From contig NZ_JBDFLX010000005.1 of NCBI RefSeq assembly GCF_047237965.1, positions 310,001-374,000 on the forward strand: a stretch of 64,000 nucleotides of DNA. The letters run 5' to 3'. Below the pieces are notes generated by a model. That model was not told the origin of the DNA, made no database searches, and worked only from the letters and a program-made list of their open reading frames with translations. The position numbers and the translations under genes were made by a program. This document shows, piece by piece, positions 1 through 8,173 of the stretch. The DNA comes from Noviherbaspirillum_A sp047237965. Its GTDB lineage: Bacteria > Pseudomonadota > Gammaproteobacteria > Burkholderiales > Burkholderiaceae_D. The first letter of the stretch is position 1. Each line of letters starts with the position of its first letter.

Positions 1-228
1 CGAGCCCGGACACTTGAAGAACAGGCAAAACGCGGTCACCTCAATTTACCAGCAGACCGGTGCGAACTCGACAAATTATTATTCGAGACAGAGCAAATGC
101 TTTTTGACGCGCCAGGTATTGAATCCGAACTGACTCTTCACTGGTTCCGGTCAGAGATGGCACAGGTTTGCAAGGAGCTGGAGAGAATTCGGGACAAATT
201 TAAAGAAATGGAATGCACCGTCTCATAG
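1..228 (+). CDS. C-terminal part of an unknown protein
   Basis: An open frame runs in from the left edge and ends at the TAG at 226-228, giving the last 75 residues of a protein whose start lies outside the window. The visible part is highly charged and ends in a probable amphipathic helix (MAQVCKELERIRDKFKEME), which suggests a coiled coil or helical bundle. Base composition is less G+C-rich than the genes to the right. I do not recognise the family, and no motif allows a function to be named. Confidence 0.6.
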   Translation, partial: RARTLEEQAKRGHLNLPADRCELDKLLFETEQMLFDAPGIESELTLHWFRSEMAQVCKELERIRDKFKEMECTVS

Positions 229-419
229 CCGTGGCGCAAAGACTTGTCCCGATCGCGTCTTCCCGTTCAAGGCACTTATTCGATTAAAGCTACGGATCAT
301 GGCGGTGTTCGACACAGCGTCGATGGGCTCCGCGCCACTGCCGAGTTTCCAGTTACGACACCATCCGGACCAGAGCATGGGATGCCCGTTCCTGCACCCG
401 GCAAGTCCCATTCCAGCCT

Positions 420-1832
420 CTATCCCAGCCTGGCCACCTCCTCCAGCGTCTTGCGCTCCGCATGCACCGCATGCCGCATCGCCAGCAGGCCGGCAAGGAT
501 GGCCAGCGCCGCGCCCAGCCCATAGCCCGCAGCCACCGAGGCCCGGTCGCCGCTGTCGATCAGCCAGCCGAACAGCACCGGTGCGATGAAGCCCCCCGTG
601 CCGGTGCCGATCGCATAGAAGATCGAGATGGCCAGCGCCCGCATTTCCAGCGGAAAGACCTCGCTGGCGGTGAGGTAGGCGGAACTGGCGGCGGCGGAGG
701 CGATGAAGAACACCGCGCTCCAGCAGACCGCCAGGCCGGTGGCGCTCAGCCAGTCCGAAAGAAAGGCCCAGCCTATCAGCGCCAGGCCTATGCCGCTGGC
801 GATATAGGTCAGCGAGATCATGCGGCGCCGGCCCAGGCTGTCAAACAAGGGGCCCAGCACGAAGGGACCGAGCACATTGCCCAGCGCGAAGGGAAAGATG
901 TAGAGCGCCACCCGGTTGTCCGGCACATGGAAGAAGCGGGTCAGCACCAGCGCGTAGGTAAAGAAGATGGCGTTGTAGACGAAGGCCTGCGCCACCATCA
1001 TGGACAACACCACCAGGCTGCGCATGCGGTAGTCCTGCAGCAGCAGCGAAAACACTTCGCGCAATGGCGGCGTGCCGCGGCCGGTGGCATGCAGGCCGGG
1101 CGCCGCCGGCGCCAGCGCGCCGTGCTGGCGTTCCACCTGCGCCTCGATGTCGTCGATGATGCGCCGCGCTTCCTCCTCCCGGCCATGCATCAGCAGCCAG
1201 CGTGGACTTTCAGGAACATGGCGACGGATCAGAACAATGGCCACCGCCAGCACCGCGCCCAGCACGAAGCAGGCGCGCCAGCCCAGCGCCGGCCCCAGTA
1301 CCCGTGCGTCCAGCATGACCAGGCTCAGTGCCGCGCCCAATGCGGCGCCGATCCAGAAGCTGCCGTTGATGAACAGCGCCACCCGGCCGCGCACCCGCGC
1401 CGGGATCAGTTCGTCGATCGCGGAATTGATGGCGGCGTATTCGCCGCCTATGCCCAGGCCGGTAATGAAGCGGCAGACGGAAAGAAACAGGAAACTTGTG
1501 GAAAACGCGGTGGCCAGGGTGGCCAGCATGTAGACCGCCAGCGTGATCATGAACAGCTTCTTGCGGCCCAGCCTGTCGGTCAGGCGGCCAAAGACCAGCG
1601 CGCCCAGCACGGCGCCGGCAATATAGATCGATCCGGTCCAGCCAACCTGCTCAGCGCTCAGGGCCAGCGTGTCAGGCCGCTCCAACACGCTGCCGATGGA
1701 GCCTATCAGCGTGACTTCCAGGCCGTCGAGCACCCAGGCAATGCCCAGCGCCATGACCACGCGCCAGTGCCAGCCGGACCAGGGCAGCCGGTCAAGCCGG
1801 CCCGGAATGTCGCTGGCGGCGGATGATTTCAT
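420..1832 (-). CDS. MFS transporter, sugar/aromatic-acid porter type
   Basis: A 470-residue inner-membrane permease of the major facilitator superfamily. It shows the MFS loop motif GRLTDRLGRKK after the second helix, the PESPRWLL motif ahead of the central cytoplasmic loop, and a second GRRR loop motif in the C-terminal half, consistent with 12 helices. The length is typical. These motifs are shared by sugar, aromatic acid and sialic acid porters, so the substrate cannot be named. The frame is open to an ATG at 1871, but I prefer the ATG at 1832 because the extra residues are an Arg-rich tail. Neither start has a good ribosome site. It lies 46 bases after the BON lipoprotein gene on the same strand and could be read through from it. 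Confidence 0.85.
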   Translation of the reverse strand: MKSSAASDIPGRLDRLPWSGWHWRVVMALGIAWVLDGLEVTLIGSIGSVLERPDTLALSAEQVGWTGSIYIAGAVLGALVFGRLTDRLGRKKLFMITLAVYMLATLATAFSTSFLFLSVCRFITGLGIGGEYAAINSAIDELIPARVRGRVALFINGSFWIGAALGAALSLVMLDARVLGPALGWRACFVLGAVLAVAIVLIRRHVPESPRWLLMHGREEEARRIIDDIEAQVERQHGALAPAAPGLHATGRGTPPLREVFSLLLQDYRMRSLVVLSMMVAQAFVYNAIFFTYALVLTRFFHVPDNRVALYIFPFALGNVLGPFVLGPLFDSLGRRRMISLTYIASGIGLALIGWAFLSDWLSATGLAVCWSAVFFIASAAASSAYLTASEVFPLEMRALAISIFYAIGTGTGGFIAPVLFGWLIDSGDRASVAAGYGLGAALAILAGLLAMRHAVHAERKTLEEVARLG

Positions 1833-1878
1833 GATAAAGAGAGAAGAAGCGGGCCGCCGGCGGCGGCCCATGGGCCGA

Positions 1879-2208
1879 TTAGCCGGTGATGATCATCTGG
1901 TTGTCGATCGACTTCACGCCGGGCACTGCCTTCACCAGCGCCTCGGCCTTGCGGCGCAGCGCCAGCGATTTGATGTCGCCCTTGAGCTTGACCACGCCGG
2001 CGCTGGTGCTGACGTCGATCTTGAATGCGTTCAGTTCCGGGTCTGCCTGCAAGGCGCCCTTGGCGCGCGCGGTGATGGCGCTGTCGTCCATCGCCTGGCC
2101 GGCGCCCTGCTGGGAAGCCTTGCTGGTGTCAGCCATGTTCTTCATTCCGGCGCATCCAGTGGCGATCAGGGCGGCGGCGATAACGGCGATGAGGCGGGGG
2201 GTCTGCAT
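1879..2208 (-). CDS. BON-domain lipoprotein
   Basis: A 109-residue envelope protein. Residues 1-19 form a lipoprotein signal ending in ATGC, with the lipidated Cys at about residue 19. One BON domain follows at about 40-107, with the usual I-x-V-x-T-x-x-G-V-V-x-L-x-G pattern and the LALRRKAEALVKAVPGVKSIDN stretch of the family. BON domains bind phospholipid or the cell envelope, and proteins of this size resemble OsmY/DolP-like envelope-stress proteins. The ATG at 2208 was chosen over upstream starts because AAGGAGCAAC lies just before it and the signal peptide begins there. It probably acts in the periplasm on the inner face of the outer membrane. Confidence 0.88.
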   Translation of the reverse strand: MQTPRLIAVIAAALIATGCAGMKNMADTSKASQQGAGQAMDDSAITARAKGALQADPELNAFKIDVSTSAGVVKLKGDIKSLALRRKAEALVKAVPGVKSIDNQMIITG

Positions 2209-2551
2209 GTGTTGCTCCTTATTGATATTTATAGGCAGGAAGATGCTGCTGCGCGCTGCAATGCGGCGTCCGGCAAGTCCCGGCCAGAGTCTACTGCCTA
2301 AGCACTGCGCCTTCAACCTTCCGTGCCCCGCATATGATTTATTTCGTGCATGGCGCCGGGTTTTCGCCGGCTTTCCGTTCCGCGTTGAAGGGCATCGGCG
2401 GAGCAACAGGGACCATCTGCCTTATTGTTGATCAAATGCACGACGTTATCCGCCGTTTTAAGGCACATTGCCTTCCATGACCCGTGCAGCCTGCACTGCG
2501 TCAAGGCTGCCAGTCGCAGCGGCTTCACCGGACAACAACCCACCGAAAGCA
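2209..2551. other. Intergenic region between divergent genes
   Basis: 343 bases between the start of the BON lipoprotein and the start of clsB, which are divergent, so promoters for both must lie here. I see no convincing gene, RNA or repeat in it. A longer in-frame extension of clsB from 2468 is possible but lacks a ribosome site. Confidence 0.5.
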
Positions 2552-3790
2552 ATGCACGTGAAAGAAAACTGGATAAGCGGAAACCGATTCACGCTGCTGG
2601 AGAACGGCGAGGCTTTCTTTCCGCGTGTCTTTGAAGTGATCGCGGCAGCCGAACGCGAAGTGCTGATCGAGACCTTCATCCTGTTCGAGGACAAGGTCGG
2701 GCGCGAGCTGCAGTCGACCCTGCTGGCTGCGGCCCGGCGCGGGGTGCGCGTCGAACTCACCATCGATGGCTGGGGCTCTCCGGATTTGTCGGACGGCTTC
2801 ATCGGCTCGCTGATCGAGGCCGGCGTGATGTTCCATGTGTTCCAGCCGGCGCCCAGGCTGTTTCGCCGCTTTCATGTGTTTCGCCGCATGCACCGCAAGC
2901 TGGTGGTGGTGGACGGCACGCGCGCCTTCATCGGCGGCATCAATTACTCGGCGGACCACCTGGCCGATTTCGGTCCCGAGGCCAAGCAGGACTATGCGGT
3001 CGAAGTGGAAGGTCCGATCGTGGCCCATATCCACAGCTTCGCGCTGGCCGCCGTGGCCGGCGAAACCCCGAAGCGCCGCTGGTTTCATCGACGTCCGAGA
3101 TGGCCGCAACCTGCTTCCCTGCCGCCCGCCGGCGAAGCCCGCGCACTGTTTGTCTGGCGCGACAACCAGGAGCACAAGAATGACATCGAGCGCCAGTACC
3201 GCCTGGCATTCCGGCTTGCGCGGGAACGCATCATCGTGGCCAATGCGTATTTCTTCCCCGGTTACCGTTTCCTGCGCGAACTGCGCAAGGCGGCGCGGCG
3301 CGGCGTGAAGGTGGCGCTGATACTGCAGGGCACGCCGGACATGGCCATCGTCAAGACCGCGGCATCGATGCTGTATCACCATCTGCTCGGTTCGGGCGTC
3401 GAGATCTACGAGTACTGCAAGCGTCCGCTGCACGGCAAGGTCGCGCTGGTGGACGACACCTGGGCCACGGTCGGCTCCAGCAATCTCGATCCGCTCAGCC
3501 TGTCGCTGAACCTGGAAGCCAATGTGATGATCCACGACCCCGCCTTCAATGCGCAGCTGAGCGCAAGCCTGGAGAACCTGATGCAGCACAGCTGCACCCG
3601 GATCGATATCAAGGATCTGCAGGAGTCCGATACCTGGCGGCCGATACGCACCTTCTTCCTGTTCCACCTGCTGCGCCGCTATCCCTCCTGGGCCGGCTTC
3701 CTGCCGGCGCACACGCCGCGCCTGGCCTCGCTGCGCGCGCCGGGCAGCACCGACCATGCCGGCGACCTGAACCAGTCGGCGATGCAATGA
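2552..3790 (+). CDS. clsB: Cardiolipin synthase B-type phospholipase D protein
   Basis: A 412-residue phospholipase D superfamily enzyme, expected to condense phosphatidylglycerol with a second phospholipid to make cardiolipin at the inner membrane. Both catalytic HKD motifs are intact: H114-x-K116-x4-D121 within HRKLVVVDG, followed by FIGGIN, and H294-x-K296-x4-D301 within HGKVALVDD, followed by GSSNLD. There is no N-terminal membrane anchor, as expected for ClsB rather than ClsA. An earlier in-frame start at 2468 would add 28 unrelated residues. The stop overlaps the next gene by four bases (ATGA), and the same clsB-ybhN pairing occurs in E. coli, which supports both names. Confidence 0.9.
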   Translation: MHVKENWISGNRFTLLENGEAFFPRVFEVIAAAEREVLIETFILFEDKVGRELQSTLLAAARRGVRVELTIDGWGSPDLSDGFIGSLIEAGVMFHVFQPAPRLFRRFHVFRRMHRKLVVVDGTRAFIGGINYSADHLADFGPEAKQDYAVEVEGPIVAHIHSFALAAVAGETPKRRWFHRRPRWPQPASLPPAGEARALFVWRDNQEHKNDIERQYRLAFRLARERIIVANAYFFPGYRFLRELRKAARRGVKVALILQGTPDMAIVKTAASMLYHHLLGSGVEIYEYCKRPLHGKVALVDDTWATVGSSNLDPLSLSLNLEANVMIHDPAFNAQLSASLENLMQHSCTRIDIKDLQESDTWRPIRTFFLFHLLRRYPSWAGFLPAHTPRLASLRAPGSTDHAGDLNQSAMQ

Positions 3791-4785
3791 GCGCCAGCGG
3801 CGACGCCACGAGTCTCCGGGCACAGCGGCCGGCGGGGAAACAATCAGTGCAGCAGGCACGGCCCTGGTGGCACTGGACCAAGCGCCTGCTCAAGATCTGC
3901 TTCCTTGCCCTGATTGCCTACCTGCTTTTCAGGCAGGCCAGGTCGATCGAATGGGACAAGGTCGCGTCAGCGATCTACCAGCGCAGTGTGCCAGCGCTGC
4001 TGGCAGCGGCCGGCCTGGCAGCTGCCAGCCACCTGCTCTATGCCTGCTTCGACCTGATGGGCAAGCACCTCACGGGACACCGGCTGCCAGCCAAGACAGT
4101 CATGGGCATCACCTTCGTCTGCTATGCCTTCAACCTGAACCTGGGCAGCGTGATCGGCGGCGTCGCCATGCGATACCGGCTGTATTCACGTTTTGGCCTC
4201 GACAGCACGGTCATTACCCGCATTGCTGCCAACAGCATGCTGACCAACTGGAGCGGCTATCTTCTGCTGGCCGGGCTGGCATTCTGGTGGCGGCCCCTGC
4301 CGCTGCCGGCCGAGTGGAAGCTCGACAGCGGCGGGCTGCGCCTGGTGGGCATGGCGATGGTGGCCGCGGCGCTGGCCTATGTGCTGCTGTGCGCCTTTGC
4401 GAAACAGCGCGACTGGACGCTGCGCGGCCACGGCATCACGCTGCCGCCATGGAGGCTGGCGGTGGTGCAGTTGCTGGTTTCCTGCATTAACTGGCTGCTG
4501 ATGTCGGGGCTGGTGTATCTGCTGCTGCAGCGGAAGATCGACTTTCCCACGGTGGTGGCGGTGCTGCTCACCGCCGCCATCGCTGGCGTGATCACCCATG
4601 TGCCGGCCGGCCTGGGTGTGCTGGAAGCGGTGTTCATTGCACTGCTGTCGCAGCAAGTCGGCCGCAACGAGCTGCTGGCCGCGCTGATTTTGTACCGCTT
4701 CCTGTATTACCTGGCGCCGCTGCTGCTGGCATGCGTGGTGTATTTCGTGACCGAGGCGAAAGCTAAGCGGCGCAGCGAGTGCTAG
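3787..4785 (+). CDS. YbhN/UPF0104-type integral membrane protein
   Basis: A 332-residue polytopic membrane protein of the UPF0104 family, related to the flippase part of lysylphosphatidylglycerol synthases. About eight hydrophobic helices are visible. The family stretch AIAGVITHVPAGLGVLEAVF lies near residues 258-277. In E. coli the homologue ybhN follows clsB (ybhO), exactly as here. The ATGA overlap with clsB implies translational coupling. Its role in cardiolipin handling is an inference from the pairing, and the biochemical function of the family is not settled. Confidence 0.85.
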   Translation: MSASGDATSLRAQRPAGKQSVQQARPWWHWTKRLLKICFLALIAYLLFRQARSIEWDKVASAIYQRSVPALLAAAGLAAASHLLYACFDLMGKHLTGHRLPAKTVMGITFVCYAFNLNLGSVIGGVAMRYRLYSRFGLDSTVITRIAANSMLTNWSGYLLLAGLAFWWRPLPLPAEWKLDSGGLRLVGMAMVAAALAYVLLCAFAKQRDWTLRGHGITLPPWRLAVVQLLVSCINWLLMSGLVYLLLQRKIDFPTVVAVLLTAAIAGVITHVPAGLGVLEAVFIALLSQQVGRNELLAALILYRFLYYLAPLLLACVVYFVTEAKAKRRSEC

Positions 4786-4837
4786 TGCTGACAATACCGG
4801 TATTTACAGTACTGTGCTTTGCGCCCAGCTGCGTGTT

Positions 4838-5432
4838 CCATAGCCACATGCGGCTTAATAAAGCAACACCGCTTCGCCCAATTTCTGGGACTGGCGCAAT
4901 TGAAGCGCAAGAGTCCGGTCGCCCACCAGGAGCAGGATCGCGCCCACCACCGGCGTAAGCTGGGTGACGTCATGGCGATTGGTAACAGTTGGAATCGCGG
5001 CAGGCGGTGTGCCAGTGTCTTCGGTGGTGGGATGATGCTTGAACCTCGGGTGCGCACGATCAGTGGGGTGTAGACCTGTTTGAGCCGTCCAAGAGAACTG
5101 ATGACCGAATCATGATTGACGACGACGCGAGGAAAGCCGAGGTAGTCGGCAACGCACAGCTTGGCTACTAATACGCTTCGCAACCGCTCCCATGCGCCGG
5201 CTTCCTGCCAGTCGCGTACCCAAGGCCAGCAGTTCGCGCTTGCACCGTAATCCATTTCACTCGGTAGCCCGGTCCAGCGAAGGCTGCTTCTGAGCATAGG
5301 CAGAATTACCGTAAGCGCGGCATGGTGTGATCGAGGTATCCGGCTGGAAGAGCTGAACCGCCTTGGCTTCGGCGGCGGCGGAAGTGTCTGATTTAGTGCC
5401 TGTAATTCGTCACAAAAGATTCGCTTTCCCAT
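4838..5432 (-). pseudogene. Frameshifted IS5-family transposase remnant
   Basis: The reverse strand encodes the N-terminal half of an IS5-family (IS427-like) transposase: LPPPPKPRR near the start, a stretch like HHAALTVIL, and WPWVRDWQEAGAWERLRSVL. Near 5070 the match jumps to another frame, where TDRAHPRFKHHPTTEDTGTP and TNRHDVTQLTPVVGAIL continue the family pattern up to an in-frame stop near a degenerate YADRGYD-like site. The element therefore has at least one frameshift and a stop, lacks the catalytic C-terminal part and is dead. I could not identify its terminal inverted repeats. It marks the left edge of the AT-rich island at 5.5-9.4 kb. Confidence 0.8.
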
Positions 5433-5567
5433 CTCCGCATCTTGAATTTCTTGGCCGCAAAGAGGAACGAAATTGATCAGAAGTTAACAGACCCTCTTTA
5501 TGCCTTTTGAAAAATCTCTTCTAAGCCAGGACGCCCTGTACAAACAAGCCAATCCGACTTTAATAAT

Positions 5568-5629
5568 AGTTAAATGCGTCGCAGAGATTTGCAATAATTC
5601 TTTCGCCATCGAATTGATGGCATTTAACT
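5568..5629. promoter_or_regulatory. Inverted repeat upstream of the small peptide gene
   Basis: AGTTAAATGC at 5568-5577 is exactly repeated in inverse orientation as GCATTTAACT at 5620-5629, with 42 bases between. It ends 14 bases before the ATG at 5644. It could be a regulator site or a leader hairpin controlling the precursor gene. There is no further evidence for either. Confidence 0.4.
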
Positions 5630-5643
5630 CAAAGGACCATTGC

Positions 5644-5805
5644 ATGAATAAGATCAATTTTGATTCGATCGTAAAATCTGCCGCCTCGAATGTGAACGAA
5701 AAAGACGTCGCTATTGCTAGTCAAGAAGTCGCTAGTCAGATCGAAGGACGTGCCTGGAACATGAACCAGCCACTGAACATGATCGCCTACGAAGATCAGA
5801 AGTAA
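5644..5805 (+). CDS. Candidate RiPP precursor peptide (53 aa)
   Basis: A 53-residue acidic-to-neutral peptide without cysteine and without a signal peptide. The first 35 or so residues (MNKINFDSIVKSAASNVNEK onward) are helical and look like a leader. The last stretch, AWNMNQPLNMIAYEDQK, is rich in Asn, Met and Gln and could be the modified core. AAAGGA lies 11-16 bases before the ATG. The gene is followed at once by a strong hairpin, then by an HExxH putative peptide hydroxylase, an ABC exporter and a JmjC-type hydroxylase on the same strand. I do not recognise a precursor family. The assignment rests on size, position and neighbours. A longer frame from 5500 is open but lacks support. Confidence 0.6.
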   Translation: MNKINFDSIVKSAASNVNEKDVAIASQEVASQIEGRAWNMNQPLNMIAYEDQK

Positions 5806-5809
5806 ATAA

Positions 5810-5846
5810 TTTTTACACGTTCCCTATCAAAGGGAACGTGTAAAAA
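5810..5846 (+). terminator. Strong hairpin between precursor and modification genes
   Basis: A perfect 16-bp stem: TTTTTACACGTTCCCT at 5810-5825 pairs with AGGGAACGTGTAAAAA at 5831-5846 around a 5-base loop. It starts five bases after the precursor stop. There is no T-run after the stem on the + strand, so it is not a textbook terminator there. It more likely protects the precursor mRNA end or attenuates read-through into the enzyme genes, a layout common in peptide clusters where precursor must exceed enzyme. Confidence 0.6.
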
Positions 5847-5880
5847 AGACCGTTCAAGGAAGCAGCTTAGGAAGATATCA

Positions 5881-6750
5881 ATGATTTTGCAATTCGGATT
5901 TGAATCACAAATCGATAATATATTAACGTTAATTGGAACGATTGATTTCAAGGGGGTTAAGAAGATTACTACTTTGAAAGAAGTCCAAAGTGAGTACCAT
6001 TCACTAATCCAGAAAATGCAAAGGAGAACTCCCGGCGGCACGCCAGGCACGGTGAACGTTATTACCGATTTTGAGAAGGCAAAAACACTCCGACCGCTGT
6101 TCGTTAATGATTCTTTACTAGACGATAAAATGCAGGCAGATGTCATCACTGAAACGAAAGATGACGAAACATCTGATAAAAAGGCTCTTATCCTTCGCGC
6201 CATCCATGAGTTGGGAATTTACTCCGAAGTACACAAGGCGCTGTTCGATACTTTAATTACCGATATTTTCATATTGCCATCCTCACGGGCTAAAGCCGGT
6301 TCAACTTCCCAAGCGATTGGCGTAATTTGGGCCAATCCCAAAACGACGTACTCCCTGCATGACATGGTAGAGATTCTGGTGCATGAAATGACCCATCATG
6401 CAATGTTCATCGATGAATTGCGTTACGTCCATTATTCCTATAGCGATGTAATGGATAAATCTACATGGGCACGATCGGCGATTCTCAACGTACCACGGCC
6501 ACTCGATAAAGTGCTGCACAGCGCAGTTGTTGCAACAGAAATACTACTAATGCGAGCAAATTACATAGGCCATCCTGTGCTGAGCAAAGTCCACCCGCCT
6601 ACCAATATCATGCTGACTCAGCTGAAGGACGCGATTGCTTCCACTGAAAAGGTGCTTTTGCAATACAAAGGAGCCGAGAAGGTACTCACAGACCGCGCGA
6701 ACGAAATTTTCGATAACGTACAACAGCAGGTCAAGGCGTTAGCTGCCTGA
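5881..6750 (+). CDS. HExxH-type putative peptide beta-hydroxylase
   Basis: A 289-residue soluble protein with HEMTH at residues 168-172 inside VEILVHEMTHHAMF, preceded by IGVIWANP and followed by VPRPLDKVLHSAVVATE, where H213 is a plausible third metal ligand. This order (G-x-I-W-x-N-P, VHExxH, then RPL-x-x-VLH) is the pattern of the HEXXH-motif RiPP maturases that databases call alpha-ketoglutarate HExxH peptide beta-hydroxylases, not of ordinary metalloproteases. It would hydroxylate side chains of the 53-residue peptide encoded just upstream. AGGAAGATATCA precedes the ATG. The sequence is AT-rich relative to the flanks. The family assignment is moderately firm; the substrate is inferred from position. 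Confidence 0.7.
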   Translation: MILQFGFESQIDNILTLIGTIDFKGVKKITTLKEVQSEYHSLIQKMQRRTPGGTPGTVNVITDFEKAKTLRPLFVNDSLLDDKMQADVITETKDDETSDKKALILRAIHELGIYSEVHKALFDTLITDIFILPSSRAKAGSTSQAIGVIWANPKTTYSLHDMVEILVHEMTHHAMFIDELRYVHYSYSDVMDKSTWARSAILNVPRPLDKVLHSAVVATEILLMRANYIGHPVLSKVHPPTNIMLTQLKDAIASTEKVLLQYKGAEKVLTDRANEIFDNVQQQVKALAA

Positions 6751-6803
6751 ATATTGATCGCGTACAGGCTATCAATGCCTATCATTCTAAAAAAAGGACA
6801 ACT

Positions 6804-8162
6804 ATGAGCCTGAATTGGCAAAGATGGCTTACAGTATTCAGCCATCCATCTGCATTATTGACTATAGCCCTTATAACTATCCATCAGTCGATAATCGCTT
6901 CGTCATCCTATTTTCTGACAAGGCTGATTGAATTGTTTCAACAAGGCGGTGAGTACAGTCATTACCTGTATTTATATCTCGCCGCGATGTTAATTCCCTA
7001 TCTTCCTGGGTGTCTTTCCTTTATATCTCTCCAACGCTGGATTAATCAGGCACATAAAAGCCTTATCTATGGGATTGCGCAGACTGCCTATGGACGGACA
7101 GAGAAATTTCGTAATTCGATCGTTCGGGAACAGGTTGAATCGATAGTTTCCCGGAACTCGTTCATTACTATCAAAGAATATTTGTCATTTGTTCATGGAT
7201 TTTTAGGCTTTGTCTTGAATAGCGCACTGAGTATGCTCGTACTTGGATTGCTCCTTCCTGGCAATCTATTCGGCGGCTATTTTCTTAGTGTGATTCTTTG
7301 CGCCGCATTCATTCTTTTGGTCAACAAGGCGATCAGCACCTACTCAGCAGAGAATGAGAGTCGCTTTATCAGCTACAGCGACAGCTTGTCGTCGATTTGG
7401 GACAATACTACACTTGGCAACAAACTTAATTATAATAATTGGGCATTTCAAAGCCAGGACCTAGGAGAAAATTATTACAAGGGATCCAATGATCTCCAGT
7501 CGCTAAAACAATGCGGAAATCTCATTCTGGCGGCAGCCGCATTAGGCCCTACCATTTATTTAGTATTGAGCGCTGTGGAAAACAATGTAGCCCAGCCCGC
7601 ATTGGTTGCGGCAATTATTGTCAATCTCACCCGTGTGTTCCATATTCTAAATTCCCTCAGTTCCTTGGTCAGTCAACTATTGGAATGGCCGTCTATGAAT
7701 GCGCGTCTCGAAGTCATGTTCAGGGCGGAGAATATTTTGTTGTCAGAAGATGATTTGCCTGCGAAACCCCTATCAAAAATCACCCTTAATGCTCAACCGA
7801 TCAACGATTATAAATCCGTGGTGGAAGCACTTAAACACGTCCAGCGGGGTAGATTTACGATTCGCGGCGGAAATGGCTCTGGGAAAAGTACACTACTTCT
7901 GGTTTTAAAGAAATTTTTCGGCGAGCCGGCAATTATGCTGCCCGCACATCACGGGCGACTTATATGGAGAGATGGCAACCCCAATCATTCAACCGGACAA
8001 AGAACTTTGCAACAAATACGCGAGATAGTGAGCGGGAATGATGTCAGAGTCCTTTTATTTGATGAATGGGACGCTAATCTTGATCACTACAATAGGGAAG
8101 CAGTCAATCAACTTTTGGACGAAATTGCCTCAAAGCTTGTCGTCATCGAGATCAGACATTAA
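6804..8162 (+). CDS. Short ABC exporter with fused permease and ATPase
   Basis: A 452-residue half-transporter: about six membrane helices over residues 15-300, then an ATPase domain. Walker A is GGNGSGKST at 355-363 and Walker B is VLLFDEWDANLD from 416. The DEW after the Walker B strand resembles the SyrD/PvdE cyclic-peptide exporter group (DEWAADQDP). The signature loop is degenerate (STGQRTLQQI), and the protein stops at the expected switch histidine (VIEIRH), so the ATPase domain is about 100 residues shorter than usual. It probably exports the modified peptide made from 5644. AAAAGGACAACT precedes the ATG. There is no leader peptidase domain, so leader removal would need another enzyme. 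Confidence 0.8.
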   Translation: MSLNWQRWLTVFSHPSALLTIALITIHQSIIASSSYFLTRLIELFQQGGEYSHYLYLYLAAMLIPYLPGCLSFISLQRWINQAHKSLIYGIAQTAYGRTEKFRNSIVREQVESIVSRNSFITIKEYLSFVHGFLGFVLNSALSMLVLGLLLPGNLFGGYFLSVILCAAFILLVNKAISTYSAENESRFISYSDSLSSIWDNTTLGNKLNYNNWAFQSQDLGENYYKGSNDLQSLKQCGNLILAAAALGPTIYLVLSAVENNVAQPALVAAIIVNLTRVFHILNSLSSLVSQLLEWPSMNARLEVMFRAENILLSEDDLPAKPLSKITLNAQPINDYKSVVEALKHVQRGRFTIRGGNGSGKSTLLLVLKKFFGEPAIMLPAHHGRLIWRDGNPNHSTGQRTLQQIREIVSGNDVRVLLFDEWDANLDHYNREAVNQLLDEIASKLVVIEIRH

Positions 8163-8173
8163 AAGAGACTTCT

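Noticed and set aside
2525..3859. 444-codon reverse frame opposite clsB
   Set aside because: Shadow of the clsB coding strand, which has both HKD motifs; the reverse translation shows no family pattern.
5810..5846. Read as a simple rho-independent terminator of the precursor gene
   Set aside because: No T-run follows on the + strand and the modification genes lie directly downstream, so attenuation or mRNA stabilisation is more likely than full termination.
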